The notes beneath the pieces are model-generated. The model saw only the letters and a list, made by a program, of their open reading frames with translations. It was not told the origin of the DNA and searched no databases. From the NCBI RefSeq assembly GCF_023653455.1, contig NZ_JAKEDR010000025.1, positions 1-28,655 of the forward strand: a stretch of DNA of 28,655 nt, given 5' to 3'. Positions 8,501 to 16,078 of the stretch are shown here, one piece after another (positions within the stretch are counted from its first letter, which is position 1; each line of letters starts with the position of its first letter). This stretch comes from Paraclostridium ghonii (lineage in GTDB: Bacteria > Bacillota > Clostridia > Peptostreptococcales > Peptostreptococcaceae). The translations under genes were made by a program, and so were the position numbers.

Positions 8501-9193
8501 TTATTCATGTCTTGGGTCAACAAACTTAACACCTTCACTAAATCTACCATAATTAGACTTGGCTTTTTCTAATGCTTCATTTGCTTGTATTCCCTTAGCC
8601 ACCATTTCCATCATTTTTCCTAGGTGAACATATTCATATCCTATTATTTCACTATCTTCATCTAAAGCTAATTTAGTTATATATCCTTCTGCCATTTCTA
8701 AATATCTAGGGCCTTTTTCAAGACTTCCATACATAGTCCCAACTTGACTTCTAAGTCCTTTTCCAAGGTCTTCAAGTCCAGCTCCTACTGGTAAGCCCCC
8801 TTCTGAAAATGCAGTTTGACTTCTACCATATACTATTTGAAGAAATAATTCCCTCATTGCAGTATTTATTGCATCGCATACTAAGTCTGTGTTTAATGCT
8901 TCAAGTATAGTTTTTCCTGGAAGAATCTCAGATGCCATTGCAGCTGAATGAGTCATTCCTGAACATCCTATTGTCTCAACTAGAGCTTCTTGGATTATAC
9001 CATCTTTAACATTTAAAGTTAATTTACATGCTCCTTGTTGAGGTGCACACCAACCTACACCATGCGTTAATCCTGATATATCTGTAATTTGAGTTGCTTT
9101 TACCCATTTACCTTCTTCTGGTATTGGAGCTGGGCCATGATTAGGTCCTTTGTTAATTTTACACATATTTGTGATTTCTGTTGTGTAAATCAT
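8501..9193 (-). CDS. NifU-like Fe-S cluster assembly scaffold protein
   Basis: Scaffold-type protein related to the IscU/NifU N-terminal domain, which holds nascent Fe-S clusters for transfer. In 230 residues it shows Cys at VGWCAPQQGACKL, a conserved IGCSGMTHSAAMASEI segment, and an AINTAMRELFLQIVYGRSQTAF helix. It is longer than classical IscU (about 130 residues), with an extra C-terminal region. The start follows AAGGAGATTTCTT. It sits between a 61-residue peptide gene (35 bases) and the GGGtGRT gene (21 bases). No IscS-like desulfurase is nearby, so the sulfur source must be encoded elsewhere. Confidence 0.9.
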   Translation of the reverse strand: MIYTTEITNMCKINKGPNHGPAPIPEEGKWVKATQITDISGLTHGVGWCAPQQGACKLTLNVKDGIIQEALVETIGCSGMTHSAAMASEILPGKTILEALNTDLVCDAINTAMRELFLQIVYGRSQTAFSEGGLPVGAGLEDLGKGLRSQVGTMYGSLEKGPRYLEMAEGYITKLALDEDSEIIGYEYVHLGKMMEMVAKGIQANEALEKAKSNYGRFSEGVKFVDPRHE

Positions 9194-9228
9194 AAGAAAT
9201 CTCCTTCCTCGGTGTAATTTTTCTCTTC

Positions 9229-9414
9229 TTATAAATCATCTACATCTTGTATTGGCTTGATATCTTTTCCTTTCGGGCACCCTGTATAATGTCCATCTGG
9301 ATCAGATTTACTAGTACTCTCACTTAATATAGAGTTTACAACAGAGCTTATTCTTTCACTTTTTTCTTGTAAGCTTTCACCTTTAATATTTTTTTTGATG
9401 TTCTTTTCCTTCAT
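9229..9414 (-). CDS. Small 61-residue protein leading the Fe-S scaffold operon
   Basis: A small polar protein with a basic N-terminus (MKEKNIKKNIKGES), a predicted helix in the middle, and a distinctive C-terminus reading DPDGHYTGCPKGKD followed by PIQDVDDL. From memory, a DPxGxYTG...PVQDxDDL tail recurs in small uncharacterised Firmicutes proteins, so I consider it a genuine conserved gene. The single Cys lies within the conserved tail. The ribosome binding site GAGGTGA is well placed, and the gene is the first of a three-gene operon behind a strong promoter. Function unknown. It could be a regulator or partner of the downstream scaffold. Confidence 0.8.
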   Translation of the reverse strand: MKEKNIKKNIKGESLQEKSERISSVVNSILSESTSKSDPDGHYTGCPKGKDIKPIQDVDDL

Positions 9415-9490
9415 ATTAAATCACCTCATATTTAGGCTTTCCATATCTTCGAATATTAAAAGTAAAATTATGGTAATTTGTTCTTGTTTT

Positions 9491-9519
9491 ATTATACAAC
9501 TTTGTTAAAATTAAATCAA
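9491..9519 (-). promoter_or_regulatory. Sigma A-type promoter of the Fe-S scaffold operon
   Basis: On the minus strand TTGATT (complement of 9514-9519), 17 bases, then a consensus TATAAT (complement of 9491-9496). It lies about 75 bases ahead of the 61-residue gene. No riboswitch or leader structure is evident in between. Confidence 0.7.
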
Positions 9520-9602
9520 TATTATATGTATAATCCCTAATATTTTTATTTTTCTTACTTTTCTTACATATTATATTTTTATTTTATAATTATTCAAAAA
9601 CC

Positions 9603-9638
9603 AAAAGCAACACTATTTTATAAAATAGTGTTGCTTTT
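9603..9638 (-). terminator. Terminator of the third Cys-rich gene
   Basis: Perfect 36-base palindrome (arms AAAAGCAACACTATTTTA) overlapping the last bases of the stop codon of the gene at 9637-10005. T-rich sequence follows on the minus strand. Confidence 0.85.
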
Positions 9639-10005
9639 AATCGCTCATATTGCATCCAAATTCTTCTTTGTAGCAATCTTTATAACATTTTAAACTTGCT
9701 TCCATACAATTTTTAGCTTCATTCATTAAAGACTCTCCATGATTGGCTAATCTTCTATATTCTTCCCATAGACAATTAGCTCTTGCACATTCTTCTAATG
9801 CTTGTTGTTTCAAACATTCAGCTCTTTGTTCTGCTTGTTTAGCTTGTTGATCAACTCTACTAGCTTTAGTTATCATGCTATTAGCTTGTTCACATTTTTC
9901 ATGAGCTAATTGTTGGTACTTACTACACTCACTACAATCATTAAAAGATTCTTCATTACAACCTTGATTACATTTACTAAGTTTATTTTTGTAGTTACAT
10001 GCCAT
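9637..10005 (-). CDS. Small Cys-rich helical protein, probably spore-associated
   Basis: No named family recognised. The product has 122 residues of which 13 are Cys (positions 3, 12, 16, 24, 27, 38, 64, 73, 78, 100, 107, 111, 118). It has a strongly helical, Gln/Ala/Glu-rich body and no signal peptide or membrane segment. It is not an obvious homologue of the two Cys-rich proteins at 4695-6075, but it shares their plan of a Cys-rich head, helical body and Cys-containing tail. The start (MACNYKNK) follows AAAGGGTGAAG. It has its own terminator and a possible mother-cell-type promoter. A disulfide-cross-linked spore coat or exosporium protein is the most likely role, by composition only. Confidence 0.82.
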   Translation of the reverse strand: MACNYKNKLSKCNQGCNEESFNDCSECSKYQQLAHEKCEQANSMITKASRVDQQAKQAEQRAECLKQQALEECARANCLWEEYRRLANHGESLMNEAKNCMEASLKCYKDCYKEEFGCNMSD

Positions 10006-10071
10006 AAATCTACTTCACCCTTTATATAAAATTAAGCGTGATATACTAAATATCAACACCTTAATATTATA

Positions 10072-10095
10072 TATGCATATTTTCTACAAAACGTT
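10072..10095 (-). promoter_or_regulatory. Possible sporulation-type promoter of the third Cys-rich gene
   Basis: On the minus strand AAC (complement of 10093-10095), 17 bases, then CATATATAA (CATA at 10072-10075). It fits the AC...CATA part of the sigma K/E pattern, but the 3' part of the -10 is imperfect. Confidence 0.35.
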
Positions 10096-10119
10096 ATACA
10101 AGTAAAATTTTTTTATATT

Positions 10120-11358
10120 TTATTTTTGAATAGCCTTTATAGGATCTAATCTAGATGCTTTAAATGCAGGTATTATACCAAATATAATTCCAGTTAGTAA
10201 AGAAGTTAGTACTGCATATATAAACCCTTTTAGTGATAAAACTGCTTTAAATGGCAACATGTTAGACACATAATTAACTGCTATTGACCCTACAATCATA
10301 CCTACTATTCCTCCAACTACTGTAATAAATGTAGATTCTACTAAAAACTGAAACATTATATTTCTAGGCTTAGCTCCTACAGCCCGTCTTATACCAATCT
10401 CTTTTTGTCTTTCAACTACCGACATGTACATTATATTCATCACGCCTATACCACCAACAAATAAAGATACTAAAGTTATAATTTTTACAAAATTATCAAT
10501 ACTAGATATCATAGATTCTAATTCCATATATGAATTATCCCTATCTCCAGTTGTATAGCTTCCATCTAAATCAGTATGCATTTCCTGTAATTTCATAATA
10601 ACATTATTTGCTACTTCATAAGTATCATATCCTTGAGATACTAATATATCAATACTACTTATTTCATCAGCTCCATAATCGAACTTATTTACTAGTGTAT
10701 CAAATGTATTTTTAGGCATTAAGCATGTCTGATAATCTATTTCTCCACTCATCCCATACATAAAATTCATTTGATTTTCATTTTTTTGTACTGGTTCTTC
10801 TAGTACTCCTATAATTTCATAAATTTCTCCGTCTATAGTAACACCACTACCTATAGCATCCTCTGGATTTTCAAATAAGTCTATAGCATTTTGCATAGTT
10901 ATTATTACAACTTTTCGATCATTATCTTCCTCTGCAAATGTTCTTCCATATAAAATGCTTAATTTATCACTATTTTCGTATGATTTTAGTTGTATAGATG
11001 TTGACTTTTTATCCATATAAACATCAAATCCATACGTGTCACTCATTTCAAGTTTATCACTACTTGGACCCACCATTTGAACTCCTTCCATAAATGATAT
11101 TTTTTCTATATCAGTTTTAGTAAATGGTTGCAAAAAAACTGAGGAATCCATCATATTGGAATTTGTAGGTTCAAATCTTATAGTTGTTTTTTTCTTACTA
11201 ATTTTATCTGTAGATTCCTTCATCTTCGCTTCAAGCCCTGAACCAATAGATGTGACTAATATTACAGAAGTAATTCCTATAATTATCCAAATCATAGTTG
11301 TAAAAACTCTTAGTTTATGTGCCTTTAAATTCCCTAAAGCATTTTTTATCAAAGTCAT
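10120..11358 (-). CDS. MacB/FtsX-type ABC transporter permease
   Basis: Permease of a tripartite MacAB-like exporter. The 412 residues have one N-terminal membrane helix (about 18-38), a large extracytoplasmic MacB core domain (about 40-280), and an FtsX domain with three membrane helices near the C-terminus. The family-typical cytoplasmic motif VVERQKEIGIRRAVGAK is present, and it ends with PAFKASRLDPIKAIQ. GGAGGAGGTG precedes the start, only two bases after the ATPase stop, indicating tight coupling. It works with the ATPase (11361-12041) and adaptor (12043-13122). Such systems export antimicrobial peptides, macrolides or signals; the substrate here cannot be told from sequence. Confidence 0.93.
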   Translation of the reverse strand: MTLIKNALGNLKAHKLRVFTTMIWIIIGITSVILVTSIGSGLEAKMKESTDKISKKKTTIRFEPTNSNMMDSSVFLQPFTKTDIEKISFMEGVQMVGPSSDKLEMSDTYGFDVYMDKKSTSIQLKSYENSDKLSILYGRTFAEEDNDRKVVIITMQNAIDLFENPEDAIGSGVTIDGEIYEIIGVLEEPVQKNENQMNFMYGMSGEIDYQTCLMPKNTFDTLVNKFDYGADEISSIDILVSQGYDTYEVANNVIMKLQEMHTDLDGSYTTGDRDNSYMELESMISSIDNFVKIITLVSLFVGGIGVMNIMYMSVVERQKEIGIRRAVGAKPRNIMFQFLVESTFITVVGGIVGMIVGSIAVNYVSNMLPFKAVLSLKGFIYAVLTSLLTGIIFGIIPAFKASRLDPIKAIQK

Positions 11359-11360
11359 AG

Positions 11361-12041
11361 TTACACCTCCTCCATTATAATGCCATCTTTTAACTTTATA
11401 ATTTTAGTGGCGTATTCTGTTAAATCAACATCGTGTGTAACCATTATTATAGTCTTTCCTTGATTGTTTAGCTTTTTTAATAATTTCATTATATCTATTC
11501 CAGTTTCACTGTCTAATGCACCTGTTGGTTCATCTGCAAAGATTATTTGAGGATCATTTACAAGAGCTCTCGCTATAGCAATTCGTTGTTGTTGCCCTCC
11601 TGAAAGCTGCATTGGTTTTTGTTTAATCTTATCTAAAAGCCCTACTAAATCTAAACTTTTTTCTATAAGATATTTTCTTTGCTTTTTAGAATACTTGTGA
11701 TTATATATCATAGGTAATTCTATATTTTGGTAAACATTTAATGTATCTACTAAATTAAACTGTTGAAATACAAACCCAATATTAGTATTTCGAAATTCAG
11801 AACGTTTATTTTCACTTAAATCACTAACATCATTTCCATTAAATAAATATTTTCCTTCATCAAATTTATCTAAAAATCCTAATATATTTAAAAGGGTCGT
11901 TTTACCACTACCAGATTTACCCATTATCATCACAAACTCACCTTGTTTTATATCTAAATCTATAGATTTTAAAATGTGTAGTTTTTCTTTTCCTAGTCTG
12001 TAATGCTTTTGAATTTTTTTAAGTTCTATTACATTACTCAA
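11361..12041 (-). CDS. MacB/LolD-type ABC transporter ATPase
   Basis: ATP-binding subunit of the exporter. The 226 residues carry Walker A GKSGSGKTT, a Q-loop in VFQQFNLVDTLNV, the signature LSGGQQQRIAIARAL, Walker B QIIFADEPTGALD, and the switch His in MVTHDVD. The only sensible start is a TTG at 12041, nine bases after AGGTGAGG. The nearby ATG at 12034 is out of frame. It is the middle gene of the operon, with its start one base after the adaptor stop. Confidence 0.94.
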   Translation of the reverse strand: MSNVIELKKIQKHYRLGKEKLHILKSIDLDIKQGEFVMIMGKSGSGKTTLLNILGFLDKFDEGKYLFNGNDVSDLSENKRSEFRNTNIGFVFQQFNLVDTLNVYQNIELPMIYNHKYSKKQRKYLIEKSLDLVGLLDKIKQKPMQLSGGQQQRIAIARALVNDPQIIFADEPTGALDSETGIDIMKLLKKLNNQGKTIIMVTHDVDLTEYATKIIKLKDGIIMEEV

Positions 12042-12042
12042 A

Positions 12043-13122
12043 TTATTTTACCTCACCTTCGGCTGGAGTTTCTTGGCTAGGGTAAATATTTTCGCCTTCT
12101 TTTATTGTTTTATCATTTGCATATTTTATTACTTGGTCTTTTTCTCCTACTCCTTCAGTTATTATTGCAAATTCACCATTAGTTTCCCCTGTTTTTACTT
12201 CTTGTTTATATACAATACCATCTATAACTTTATAAACAAATCTTTTTTCATCTTTTTGTATTAGTGAAGTATATGGAACTTTTATAGGAGTCCCCACTAC
12301 CTCTATAGTGGTTTGAACATGAAATCCATTTTTTACATTTTTTAAATCTTGATTTTCTAAAAAATTAACCTTTATATCATAATAAGATAAGTTTGGATTT
12401 GATCCTGTTTCAGATCCAACTTGCTCTGTTGATGGTCTTTCCCCTATAGAAGAAACTTTTCCTTTAAATTTCTCTTTTGTTGAATATACCATTACCTTTA
12501 CTTCTTGGTTTAAATTTATTTTAGCTAAATCCTGTTCATTAGTTTGCCCTTTCACATAAAAATCTTCTGATTCTAATGTCATAATAGCTGATGGTTGATT
12601 TTCACCTTGAGTTTGTTGATTTATATATACCTTACCTGCAAAAGGAGCTTTTACTGATTCATAAGCCTTAGCTTCAAGTTTTTTTATTTGATTATTTAAT
12701 TGATTTATCTCTCCATCTATAGCGTTTTTCAAATCTTCTTCCTGAGAATTTTTCATTTGCTCTTCTTTTGATTTTATTTGATCTTTTAAAGTATCTATTT
12801 CAGGTACAACACTTTCATTTTTATAAGTAAACAATGTCTGTCCTTCATCAACTTTCTGACCATCTTCTACATTTATATTTTCTATTTGTCCTTTTTCAGA
12901 TTCAGCAAAGAAATCTTTTGATTTACCTGGCACAACCTTTCCATTTATAAATATTTTTTCCTTTTCCGGAACAGTATATATTTCAGGAGTTTTTGACTCT
13001 TCATTCGCTTTATTAATATTATTTTTTATTTTAATCCCTAAAAAAATCGCCACAAAAACAGCTATTAATATTAATCCTCCTGTAATAGCTTTCTTTTTAT
13101 CTAAATTTATCTTTTTTTTCAA
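12043..13122 (-). CDS. Efflux adaptor (HlyD/MacA-like membrane fusion protein)
   Basis: Extracytoplasmic adaptor of the ABC exporter. In 359 residues it has a basic N-terminus, one membrane helix (about 14-31), a split lipoyl-like domain (GQIENINVEDGQKVDEGQTL and later VKAPFAGKVYINQQTQGE), and a coiled-coil hairpin between them (IDTLKDQIKSKEEQM through INQLNNQIKKLEAKA). A beta-barrel and membrane-proximal domain follow, with an acidic tail. The open frame extends to 13191, but the start is placed at the TTG at 13122 because GGGGGG lies seven bases before it. First gene of the operon. Confidence 0.9.
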   Translation of the reverse strand: MKKKINLDKKKAITGGLILIAVFVAIFLGIKIKNNINKANEESKTPEIYTVPEKEKIFINGKVVPGKSKDFFAESEKGQIENINVEDGQKVDEGQTLFTYKNESVVPEIDTLKDQIKSKEEQMKNSQEEDLKNAIDGEINQLNNQIKKLEAKAYESVKAPFAGKVYINQQTQGENQPSAIMTLESEDFYVKGQTNEQDLAKINLNQEVKVMVYSTKEKFKGKVSSIGERPSTEQVGSETGSNPNLSYYDIKVNFLENQDLKNVKNGFHVQTTIEVVGTPIKVPYTSLIQKDEKRFVYKVIDGIVYKQEVKTGETNGEFAIITEGVGEKDQVIKYANDKTIKEGENIYPSQETPAEGEVK

Positions 13123-13161
13123 AAAAATCCCCCCAAAGTATATTTTGTCTTTTATAACTTT

Positions 13162-13191
13162 ATTATATAGTAGTTTGCTATAATTTGTCAT
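13162..13191 (-). promoter_or_regulatory. Sigma A-type promoter of the exporter operon
   Basis: On the minus strand ATGACA (complement of 13186-13191), 18 bases, then TATAAT (complement of 13162-13167). It is 40 bases upstream of the TTG start at 13122, which further argues against the longer frame beginning at 13191. Confidence 0.6.
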
Positions 13192-13237
13192 TTAAATATA
13201 GACTAAATTTGGTTACAATATTTTAACATTAGAAAGC

Positions 13238-13263
13238 AAAAAAAAATGAGGATAAAATCCCCA
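13238..13263 (-). terminator. Terminator of the DUF898-like gene
   Basis: Stem TGGGGAT / ATCCTCA (one G-U pair, 3-base loop; 13247-13263) followed by nine T on the minus strand (13238-13246), directly at the stop of the gene at 13264. Confidence 0.8.
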
Positions 13264-13566
13264 CTAATTTACAAATTCAGTATTTGCAACTCTCCATTTT
13301 ACTAAGTTTATATATAACCAAAATCCATATATCCCAAAAGTTATTATAGTTAGAATCCACCACTTTATATATTGTAAAAATAAGTTAGATCCACGCCCTA
13401 CAAATTGTAGTCTTTTTCCATCTAATACAGTGTTATCTATCTCCCATCTGTATTTGATACACATTGCCCATGGAGTAGCTATACCTAATGTAAAAAAAGT
13501 TATTAGTGCTGCTAAAACATTAACTCCTATAAAACCTAAAATATTTCCTTCAAACCTTGAATTCAT
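13264..13566 (-). CDS. Small DUF898-like membrane protein
   Basis: A 100-residue integral membrane protein resembling the YjgN/DUF898 family, which is normally much longer. It begins MNSRFEGNILGFIG, has a first membrane helix at about 10-35, a polar linker with CIKYRWEIDNTVLDGKRLQF and GRGSNLF, and a second helix pair at about 65-90 (WWILTIITFGIYGFWLY). That is essentially one family repeat unit, so it may be a minimal form. The function of the family is unknown. The start follows TAAGGAGGAA. It is monocistronic, divergent from the fusion gene at 13759, with which it shares the control region containing 11-base repeats. Confidence 0.8.
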   Translation of the reverse strand: MNSRFEGNILGFIGVNVLAALITFFTLGIATPWAMCIKYRWEIDNTVLDGKRLQFVGRGSNLFLQYIKWWILTIITFGIYGFWLYINLVKWRVANTEFVN

Positions 13567-13634
13567 TTTGTATTCCTCCTTATTTTGATATACTTATTAT
13601 AAGTTGTAGGAAAATTTTAGTCTATAAACTAAAG

Positions 13635-13667
13635 TTTAAATAAATCTTAAATAAATCTTAAATTCTA
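13635..13667. repeat. Three 11-base direct repeats in a divergent control region
   Basis: TTTAAATAAAT, CTTAAATAAAT and CTTAAATTCTA follow one another without spacers (13635-13645, 13646-13656, 13657-13667). One helical turn of periodicity is the usual arrangement for OmpR/PhoB-family response regulators. The repeats lie 69 bases from the DUF898-like start and about 50 bases upstream of the -10 of the plus-strand gene. Confidence 0.5.
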
Positions 13668-13715
13668 GATTCATTTTTTATAAAATAACTATATTTTATA
13701 TTTCCCACGATTTAA

Positions 13716-13724
13716 TGTTATAAT
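13716..13724 (+). promoter_or_regulatory. Extended -10 promoter of the HdeD-peptidase fusion gene
   Basis: TG-T-TATAAT at 13716-13724, an extended -10 with a poor -35 (TTATAT 17 bases upstream). It is 35 bases ahead of the start codon. The weak -35 suggests help from an activator, possibly one bound at the 11-base repeats upstream. Confidence 0.5.
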
Positions 13725-13758
13725 TTTTTATAAAATATTTACAGTTTAGGAGGTTTTC

Positions 13759-15051
13759 ATGAAGGTAAAAACTATTTCACCATTTACGATATTATTCTCA
13801 TCTATTGCTGTATTTATCTTCGGAGTAATCGTACTATTTAACTCTAAGTTTATAGCTACTTTAACCTTAGGTATGATATCACTATACCTTTTAATTATAG
13901 GAGTACTACATGTATTAACTTATATATTTAATAGAAAAAACACTATGCTAAGTAAGTTAAGCTTAGGTATTTTATACCTTATTCTTTCTCTGTCTATAAA
14001 ATTGCACCCTGAATTTTTTAGAATTTCAGCAGTTAGAATAATAGGTATATATGCTTTTTTAAACTTCCTTGCGCTAATTACTTCTTCATTGATTTTGTAT
14101 AAAAACAAAGTGAAAGGATGGGTATCTGGATCATTAGTAAGTATTATTTCTTTAGGCTTTAGTATTGTACTTTTATTTCATCCTCAAAAATACATGTTAT
14201 TTGTTTCAAAGCTAGCAGGTATTTATGTAATACTATATTCAATTACTCTTTTTGCAGACTTTTTAAAAGAAATTTCAGCTGAAAATATATTTCAAAATAA
14301 ATTAACCCGAAAATTTAGAATAGGTTTACCTCTACTTTATTCAGCATTTATACCTCAAAAGTTATTTGAAAAAGTAAATGAATTTGTAAAACCAGAATAT
14401 AGTAAGAATACATGCATAGATAATAAAGATATCATTAATAAAGGTAAGATTTACTCAACTGTTGATATATTTATACACCTTGCTCCTGATTGTGCAAATG
14501 GATTTGGTCATATAGATATATCATTTGAAAACATCACATACTCATATGGAACTTATGATAGCAGCTCTAATAGATTATTTACACTTGTAAGTTCAGGAGT
14601 TTTAATTGAAGTTGAAACTAATAAATATATAGAAATCTTAAATACACAGTTTAATAGATCATTGATTGGTTTCACATTAGCCTTAACTAAAGAGCAACAT
14701 AATTTAATAAAAGATAGTATAAATAAAATTAAATATAATTGTTATGAGTGGAAGTGTCCAGCTCAACTTAACCCTACTTTAGATTATAAAGATGAAACAA
14801 ACATAATGTATCGTGAAGAAAATTGCAAATATTATAAGTTTAAATCTGGATATTTCAAAACTTATTTTACACTAACTGCTAACTGCGTTAAATTAGCTGA
14901 TACAATTGTTGGCTCTGCTGGACTTGATTTACTCTCAGTCAATGGTATAATTACACCTGGAACTTATTATAATTATTTAGATACTTTATTTAAAAGAAAA
15001 AATACTATTGTCATAAAAAAGAAAATTTTTAAAAAACAAGTTAATAATTAA
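13759..15051 (+). CDS. HdeD-like membrane region fused to a putative permuted papain-like peptidase
   Basis: The 430 residues form two parts. Residues 1-170 contain about six short membrane helices in pairs with the look of the HdeD/DUF308 family. Residues 230-430 are soluble and resemble permuted papain-fold peptidases (PPPDE/NlpC-P60-like). In these a His comes before the catalytic Cys: here GFGHIDISFENITYSYG with His251, and TLTANCVKLADTIVG with Cys376, followed by GIITPGTYYNYL. The His and Cys assignment is inferred from motif shape only. The start follows TTAGGAGG. The gene is monocistronic on the plus strand, with a hairpin after it and an 11-base repeat array in its control region. The fusion is not one I know with an assigned role. 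A membrane-bound hydrolase acting on lipids or peptides at the envelope is possible. Confidence 0.75.
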   Translation: MKVKTISPFTILFSSIAVFIFGVIVLFNSKFIATLTLGMISLYLLIIGVLHVLTYIFNRKNTMLSKLSLGILYLILSLSIKLHPEFFRISAVRIIGIYAFLNFLALITSSLILYKNKVKGWVSGSLVSIISLGFSIVLLFHPQKYMLFVSKLAGIYVILYSITLFADFLKEISAENIFQNKLTRKFRIGLPLLYSAFIPQKLFEKVNEFVKPEYSKNTCIDNKDIINKGKIYSTVDIFIHLAPDCANGFGHIDISFENITYSYGTYDSSSNRLFTLVSSGVLIEVETNKYIEILNTQFNRSLIGFTLALTKEQHNLIKDSINKIKYNCYEWKCPAQLNPTLDYKDETNIMYREENCKYYKFKSGYFKTYFTLTANCVKLADTIVGSAGLDLLSVNGIITPGTYYNYLDTLFKRKNTIVIKKKIFKKQVNN

Positions 15052-15053
15052 AA

Positions 15054-15082
15054 ATGAGTTATCTAATCATTAGATAACTCAT
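15054..15082. terminator. Palindromic terminator between convergent genes
   Basis: 14-base arms around a single central C (ATGAGTTATCTAAT and its complement) with five T on the minus-strand side. It contains the stop codon of the K+ channel gene and lies three bases after the stop of the plus-strand fusion gene, so it may serve both. Confidence 0.7.
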
Positions 15083-15962
15083 CTTTATATGATAACATAC
15101 TACTTAAAAATACACTTAAACAAACAACACTAGTTGTAGATATAAGTATAGATGTAGTTTTTGCAAGCACTGTAACTGGAATTATATCTCCATATCCTAC
15201 TGTTGTAAATGTTATTAACGTATAATAAAGTAAATCGAATTTACTCTCAGCATTTAAAAATGAACCTGGTTTTAGTCCATTAACTAAGCATACAATTAAA
15301 TACAAGTTAATAATTATCATAATTAATATAAGTATAGATGCAATAATAATTCTAGAATAACTATTATCTTCTTTTTTAATAGATTTAATATTAGAAGGAT
15401 TACCCGTTAATGTTATTAATGTTTTTATATTTAAATAATAACAAATTAACATACCTACTAAACCTATATATCCGCTACTTGCAAACTCTTTTGGAAAAAG
15501 CAATGATACTGTTAAGTAACTGCTTATCATAAAATAGCTCAAAATAAAATCTACTTTTAAGTTTTTGTGTTCTACATTATGTATAAAATTTTGTATCTTT
15601 AAACTCAACGCTAAAATATAACCTATAGCATAATGTACTATGATTATACTTATTATTGATAAAAACAGCTTTATAATCCATTCCAAATTATTTGAAATTA
15701 AATTTATATGTAAGTAATTAATAATTCCAACATAAATGGTAATAAAACTGGTTGCTTCAGCTATAAAAATAAGTATTGTCTGAATTATCCTTCCTAAAAT
15801 TGACTTATCAGTAAAACTAGTAAATAACTCCTTATATGCATAATTTATTTCTTTTATTGATTTTGAAATTGAAGTCTTCAGTCTTTTGTCAATTTTTCTA
15901 TTTCTAATTATTATTATACCTATCGCAACAATGGTTACTATGCTAATTATAAGTCTTCCCAT
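15063..15962 (-). CDS. Potassium channel family protein
   Basis: Membrane protein of 299 residues with an N-terminal helix, several further hydrophobic segments (about 60-85, 95-120, 138-180, 204-228), and a C-terminal pore module. The selectivity filter TVGYGD is at residues 254-259, preceded by the pore helix LLYYTLITFT and followed by an inner helix (about 265-291). There is no C-terminal RCK (NAD-binding) domain, so gating by that route is unlikely. The start follows AAGGTGGAG. Only the pore module is recognisable; the N-terminal helices resemble nothing I can name. It is probably a K+ leak or efflux channel, in the same window as the Kdp uptake system. Confidence 0.88.
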   Translation of the reverse strand: MGRLIISIVTIVAIGIIIIRNRKIDKRLKTSISKSIKEINYAYKELFTSFTDKSILGRIIQTILIFIAEATSFITIYVGIINYLHINLISNNLEWIIKLFLSIISIIIVHYAIGYILALSLKIQNFIHNVEHKNLKVDFILSYFMISSYLTVSLLFPKEFASSGYIGLVGMLICYYLNIKTLITLTGNPSNIKSIKKEDNSYSRIIIASILILIMIIINLYLIVCLVNGLKPGSFLNAESKFDLLYYTLITFTTVGYGDIIPVTVLAKTTSILISTTSVVCLSVFLSSMLSYKDELSND

Positions 15963-16038
15963 TTATTCTCCACCTTAAAAATTAATTATATTATTAATGT
16001 TACGTAAATTTTATATAATGTCAACTTTTTATAAAAAT

Positions 16039-16074
16039 AAAAAAATCAATTGCAACAAAGCAATCGATTTTTTT
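16039..16074 (-). terminator. Intrinsic terminator of hpf
   Basis: 15-base arms AAAAAAATCAATTGC / GCAATCGATTTTTTT (one G-U pair on the minus strand) around a 6-base loop, followed by a T-rich run, five bases past the hpf stop. Confidence 0.85.
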
Positions 16075-16078
16075 ATTT

